This document shows positions 5,887 through 8,632 of a stretch of 8,632 nucleotides of DNA, in pieces. A program made the translations under genes and the position numbers. Numbering within the stretch: position 1 is the first letter of the stretch; every line of letters starts with the position of its first letter. The stretch comes from Tannerella sp. (lineage in GTDB: Bacteria; Bacteroidota; Bacteroidia; Bacteroidales; Tannerellaceae): positions 1 through 8,632 of the forward strand of contig JAISWC010000176.1 in assembly GCA_031271245.1 (NCBI GenBank), in the 5' to 3' direction. Below the pieces are notes generated by a model. It saw only the letters and a program-made list of their open reading frames with translations. It searched no databases and was not told the origin of the DNA.

Positions 5887-8632
5887 TCAGCGAATCACCA
5901 CCTTGTATGTCTTTTCTTCCACCACAACGATATAGACTCCCTGCGGCAGGGAGGTTTCGACCGTTTCTCCGGCCGTGTGCGGGATCGCTTTCACGAACTG
6001 GCCGCCCGTGCTGAAGACACGCGCTTCGCCGGTGGCCGTTGCCGCGATGTAGAGCGTGCCGCCCGCCGCCCAGACCTGCTGACCGGCTATGGCTTCGTTG
6101 CCGACCGGCAATACATGGTAGGTAATCTCCAGCGATACCGTCGTCAGTCCGTCGCCGCCGACCGTCACCGTCACCGTGTAGGCGCCCGGAGTAAGTCCTT
6201 CGCGCGGAACGAGCGTGAAGTCCGCTTCGCCGCCGATGAGCAGGTTACCGGCCGTAGCAGACGGAAGCGTGAATACGCCGGCACTTGCGCCGGAGAGGCT
6301 TAGCGTCAAGGCGCCCGTTTCGGTATTACCCGTGTTGATGATGCGCACCCGCGTCTCGCCCATCGACAGCACTTCGATGCGCTTCACCGGCGTGGCGGCG
6401 TAGGGCGTGGCCACAATCACGCCGTTCACCTCCAGCGTCTGCACATGGACGCTGCCTCGCGACAGTACGACCGTGAAGCGGTAGGAGCCGTTCGTGCCGG
6501 ACGGGTTCGCTGCCGTACCGCCGATAGCCGCTGTAAACGACGTCAGCGTCACGTCGGCTGCCAGCACATCCTCCTCGCCCGACCGGAAGGTGATGACCGC
6601 GTTCCGACCCGACAACAGCAGGTTAAGTACGCCCGTCAGCCACGTCTTCACTTCGGAATCCGTATTGCCCGTAGCCTGGGCGATGCGGTACGTGCCGCCT
6701 TCGACCGAGACTTTGGCTTCTTCAACGGTCTCTTTGTCGATTTGCACCTGCGTCTTTTTGAACGTGGCTGTGACCGTGACGGCGTTAGCCGGCATGATGA
6801 ACGTGCGCGTGTTGCCCGAACCCGACATGGAGAGCGGCGTGGCGATGCCTGTTATGTTTGCGCGGATGGCATCCAGTTCATAGCCGGCGTCCGGTGTAAC
6901 GGTCAGTGTGACCGTGGCGCCCGCCGGTGCGGAGGCGACATTCGCCGTCACGCGGCCATGAGACAGCGCTCCGATGGTGATCGCATATTGTGCCGGCGCA
7001 TAGGCCGTGGCGACGATTTGCCCGGTCTTAGCCGACGTCACGGCGGAGGCGCCGTTCTTTGCCAGCGATACGGTGAACCTATAGCTGCCGTTCGTACCCG
7101 AGGGCGACGCGGCGGTGCCGGCCACGGCGGCCGTGAAGTTATCGACCGTAATGTCCGACGCCGATACCGTGACGCCCGTCGAGGCGATCAGGCTGTTGAT
7201 TTGCTGCACCAGCCAGGTACGTACCGCAGACGAGGTGTTGGCCGTGGCCTGCGGCACGCTGAACGTCGCGCTTTCGATTTTCGAGCGGGCGCTGCTCACA
7301 TCCTGCTGATCGGCCGTTGTCTGGAAGGTCGCCGTTACCGTTACATGGTAGGCGGGCATCGTAAACGTGCGGGTAAGGCCGCTGCCGGAGAGCGTAACGG
7401 AAGCCGAGCCGCCGGTCTGGCTGGCCGAAATCGCATTCAGTTCGTAGCCTGCGAACGGGCTAATGGTCAGCTTAACGGTGGCGCCCTGCGGACCGGAGGC
7501 GGGACTGGCCGTCACGCTGCCGCCCGTCGCCGGAGCGACGGTAACCACATAGTTTGGCGCCGGCACGTAGGCTGCCGGCGTAATCGAACCGGAAGTCGAA
7601 GCTGTCGTTGCAGAGGCTCCGGTACCCGTGCTCAGTACGGCCGTGAAGTTGAAACTGCCCGGCGTGCCTGCGGACGAGGCCGTGGCCCCGGAAGCTGGAG
7701 TGAAACTGCTGCCCATCGTGACCGTAACGGTAATGCCGCTCATTTCCGGCCATCCGCTGATCTGCTGCTCCAGCCACGTCTTGACGGCGGCCGACGTATT
7801 GGCCGTCGCCTGCGCCACAATATACGTTCCGTTTTCAATCAGCGTTTGTGCTGCTTCCACTGCTTGCTGCTCGAAAGTCTTTTGGAACGTGGCCGTTACC
7901 GTAACGCCATGGGACGGCATCGTGAACTCATTCCCCAAGACAGAAATACCCGTATTTACGTCATCGGTCTTATATACCGAATAGTTGTCGAACTCGTAGC
8001 CTGCCGCCGGAGTAGCCGTCAATGTCACCAGTTCGCCCGGCGTGGCCGTTGATTTATCCGCCGTTACCGTACCGAACGAGGTTGTGCCGATGGTGATGGC
8101 ATACGTGCCGGTAGGCACGTAAGGTGTTGCCGTGATAACGCCCGGTATTTCATCGGTCGTTACATTGTCTGAGCCTTTGGTCAGCTGAACGGTGAAGCGG
8201 AATGATCCGTCCGTTCCTGCCGGCGTGCTTGCATTGCCCGCCGTAGCCGCTGCAAAACTTTTGATGGAGATATCGTTATCAATTATGGTGGTAATTCCCA
8301 TTCCGCTTAATAAGGTGTTGATCTCTGTAGCCAGCCATGTTTTAAGCGTCGCTTCATCACCGGCGCTTGCCTGCGGCGCCTTGAACGAACTCTTCTCGAT
8401 AAGCGCCTTCGCCTTTGACAGAATCAGTGCATCCGTTTCTGTCCACTTTGCCCAGAACTCCAAGTTGCCCGTACTGTTTGTCGGAAGACCAGTTACTGCG
8501 CCGCCGGTGACAAGGTCGCTGTTGGCATACCAGCCGGCAAAATCATAATTGACTTTGGTCGGCACGGGCAGGTTGTTTCCTCCGTCTTCGATGGTGTACG
8601 TGCCGGCAGCTGCACCGCTGCCGCCGTTCAAG
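5887..8632 (-). CDS. Large modular secreted surface protein (3' part), InlB-type beta repeats and T9SS-like C-terminal domain
   Basis: The frame is open from the right edge to the TGA at 5887-5889, so the N-terminus and signal peptide are missing; 914 residues are visible (numbered with residue 1 at 8629-8631). Residues about 10-64 resemble a Listeria-Bacteroides repeat (YDFAGWY ... LEFWAKW). Four alpha/beta modules follow at about 68-173, 252-356, 439-547 and 627-747, each with a short helix, a QATANT-AVKTWL-like motif and, in most copies, a PSGTNGSYRFTV-like strand. They alternate with three divergent InlB-type beta modules (176-251, 359-438, 548-626) marked by GxVTAxxxxAxxG, TPxAGYELD and TFTMPAxxVTVTATF. 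An Ig-like beta stretch (748-846) and a C-terminal domain (about 847-914) with ARVFSTGGQFVKAI, LPQGVYIVVVEEKTYKVVIR complete it. That end fits type A T9SS sorting domains, predicting secretion and anchoring to the outer surface, perhaps as an adhesin. No catalytic motif is visible. Low-complexity T/A/S/G/V composition is typical of such proteins. Confidence 0.85.
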   Translation of the reverse strand, partial: LNGGSGAAAGTYTIEDGGNNLPVPTKVNYDFAGWYANSDLVTGGAVTGLPTNSTGNLEFWAKWTETDALILSKAKALIEKSSFKAPQASAGDEATLKTWLATEINTLLSGMGITTIIDNDISIKSFAAATAGNASTPAGTDGSFRFTVQLTKGSDNVTTDEIPGVITATPYVPTGTYAITIGTTSFGTVTADKSTATPGELVTLTATPAAGYEFDNYSVYKTDDVNTGISVLGNEFTMPSHGVTVTATFQKTFEQQAVEAAQTLIENGTYIVAQATANTSAAVKTWLEQQISGWPEMSGITVTVTMGSSFTPASGATASSAGTPGSFNFTAVLSTGTGASATTASTSGSITPAAYVPAPNYVVTVAPATGGSVTASPASGPQGATVKLTISPFAGYELNAISASQTGGSASVTLSGSGLTRTFTMPAYHVTVTATFQTTADQQDVSSARSKIESATFSVPQATANTSSAVRTWLVQQINSLIASTGVTVSASDITVDNFTAAVAGTAASPSGTNGSYRFTVSLAKNGASAVTSAKTGQIVATAYAPAQYAITIGALSHGRVTANVASAPAGATVTLTVTPDAGYELDAIRANITGIATPLSMSGSGNTRTFIMPANAVTVTATFKKTQVQIDKETVEEAKVSVEGGTYRIAQATGNTDSEVKTWLTGVLNLLLSGRNAVITFRSGEEDVLAADVTLTSFTAAIGGTAANPSGTNGSYRFTVVLSRGSVHVQTLEVNGVIVATPYAATPVKRIEVLSMGETRVRIINTGNTETGALTLSLSGASAGVFTLPSATAGNLLIGGEADFTLVPREGLTPGAYTVTVTVGGDGLTTVSLEITYHVLPVGNEAIAGQQVWAAGGTLYIAATATGEARVFSTGGQFVKAIPHTAGETVETSLPQGVYIVVVEEKTYKVVIR
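5890..6093 (-). other. T9SS-like C-terminal sorting domain (coding segment)
   Basis: Residues about 847-914 form a short beta-rich domain with the order seen in type A T9SS sorting domains: a conserved strand (LYIAATATGEARVFSTGGQ), a middle strand, then the LxxGVYIVxVxxxxxKVVI ending. In the family this segment targets the protein through the T9SS translocon and is usually cleaved with attachment of A-LPS. The assignment is from pattern only; a DUF-type C-terminal domain of Bacteroidales surface proteins is the alternative. Confidence 0.6.
6391..8430 (-). repeat. Tandem ~187-191-residue composite repeats inside the surface protein
   Basis: Three composite units (alpha/beta module plus InlB-like beta module) lie at 8430-7879, 7878-7318 and 7317-6754, and a fourth alpha/beta module without its beta partner at 6753-6391. 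The anchor Gln of the QAT/QAS motif falls at residues 87, 274, 461 and 652, spacings of 187, 187 and 191. The first copy is the most diverged (QASAGDEATLKTWL) and its DNA looks less GC-rich. Copies 3 and 4 share near-identical stretches such as PSGTNGSYRFTV. Confidence 0.85.

Noticed and set aside
6445..8052. A 535-codon open frame on the plus strand opposite the surface protein
   Set aside because: It is an Arg/Gly-rich shadow of a repetitive GC-rich gene; the minus-strand frame has clear repeated domains and a sorting domain.

Overview
The window looks like chromosomal DNA of a GC-rich member of the Bacteroidales. The evidence is three promoter -7 boxes that fit the Bacteroidetes consensus TAnnTTTG (one with a perfect TTTG 19 bp upstream), starts without clear Shine-Dalgarno sequences, and a large modular surface-type protein whose C-terminus resembles a type IX secretion (T9SS) sorting domain. 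By eye the genes are well above 50% GC while the intergenic stretches are AT-rich. A Tannerella-like or related genus is a guess, not a demonstration.

Layout, left to right. (1) Positions 1-148 hold the 3' end of a plus-strand gene with a Cys-rich tail, probably related to methionine-synthase activation-domain proteins. (2) Positions 149-516 are a gap between convergent genes. It carries an array of 42-bp repeats built from two 21-bp halves, placing the palindrome GTCGAC exactly every 21 bp, ten times in a row. (3) A tRNA-His(GTG) gene lies on the minus strand at 517-591 with a textbook Bacteroidetes promoter. (4) Positions 693-5630 hold four minus-strand genes read right to left: a patatin-like lipid hydrolase, a GH13 alpha-amylase-family enzyme, a YhcC-type radical SAM protein and a GntP-family permease. 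The first three are packed with a 12-bp gap and a 20-bp overlap, so they probably share a transcript starting at a promoter near 5655. The permease may be co-transcribed or use its own weak promoter. (5) Positions 5631-5886 hold that promoter, an inverted set of 14-bp AT-rich repeats (28-bp perfect arms) and a perfect 20-bp terminator hairpin. (6) From 5887 to the right edge runs the C-terminal 914 or so residues of a repetitive secreted protein: a Listeria-Bacteroides type repeat, four copies of an alpha/beta module alternating with three divergent InlB-type beta modules (period 187-191 residues), an Ig-like stretch and a T9SS-like C-terminal domain.

The enzymes in the operon have no obvious shared pathway, so the grouping is probably general metabolism or housekeeping rather than a dedicated system. 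I found no phage, IS element, CRISPR array or defence genes. The least explained items are the 21-bp-phased GTCGAC array, the inverted 14-bp repeat lying over the operon promoter region, and the repeated alpha/beta module of the surface protein.
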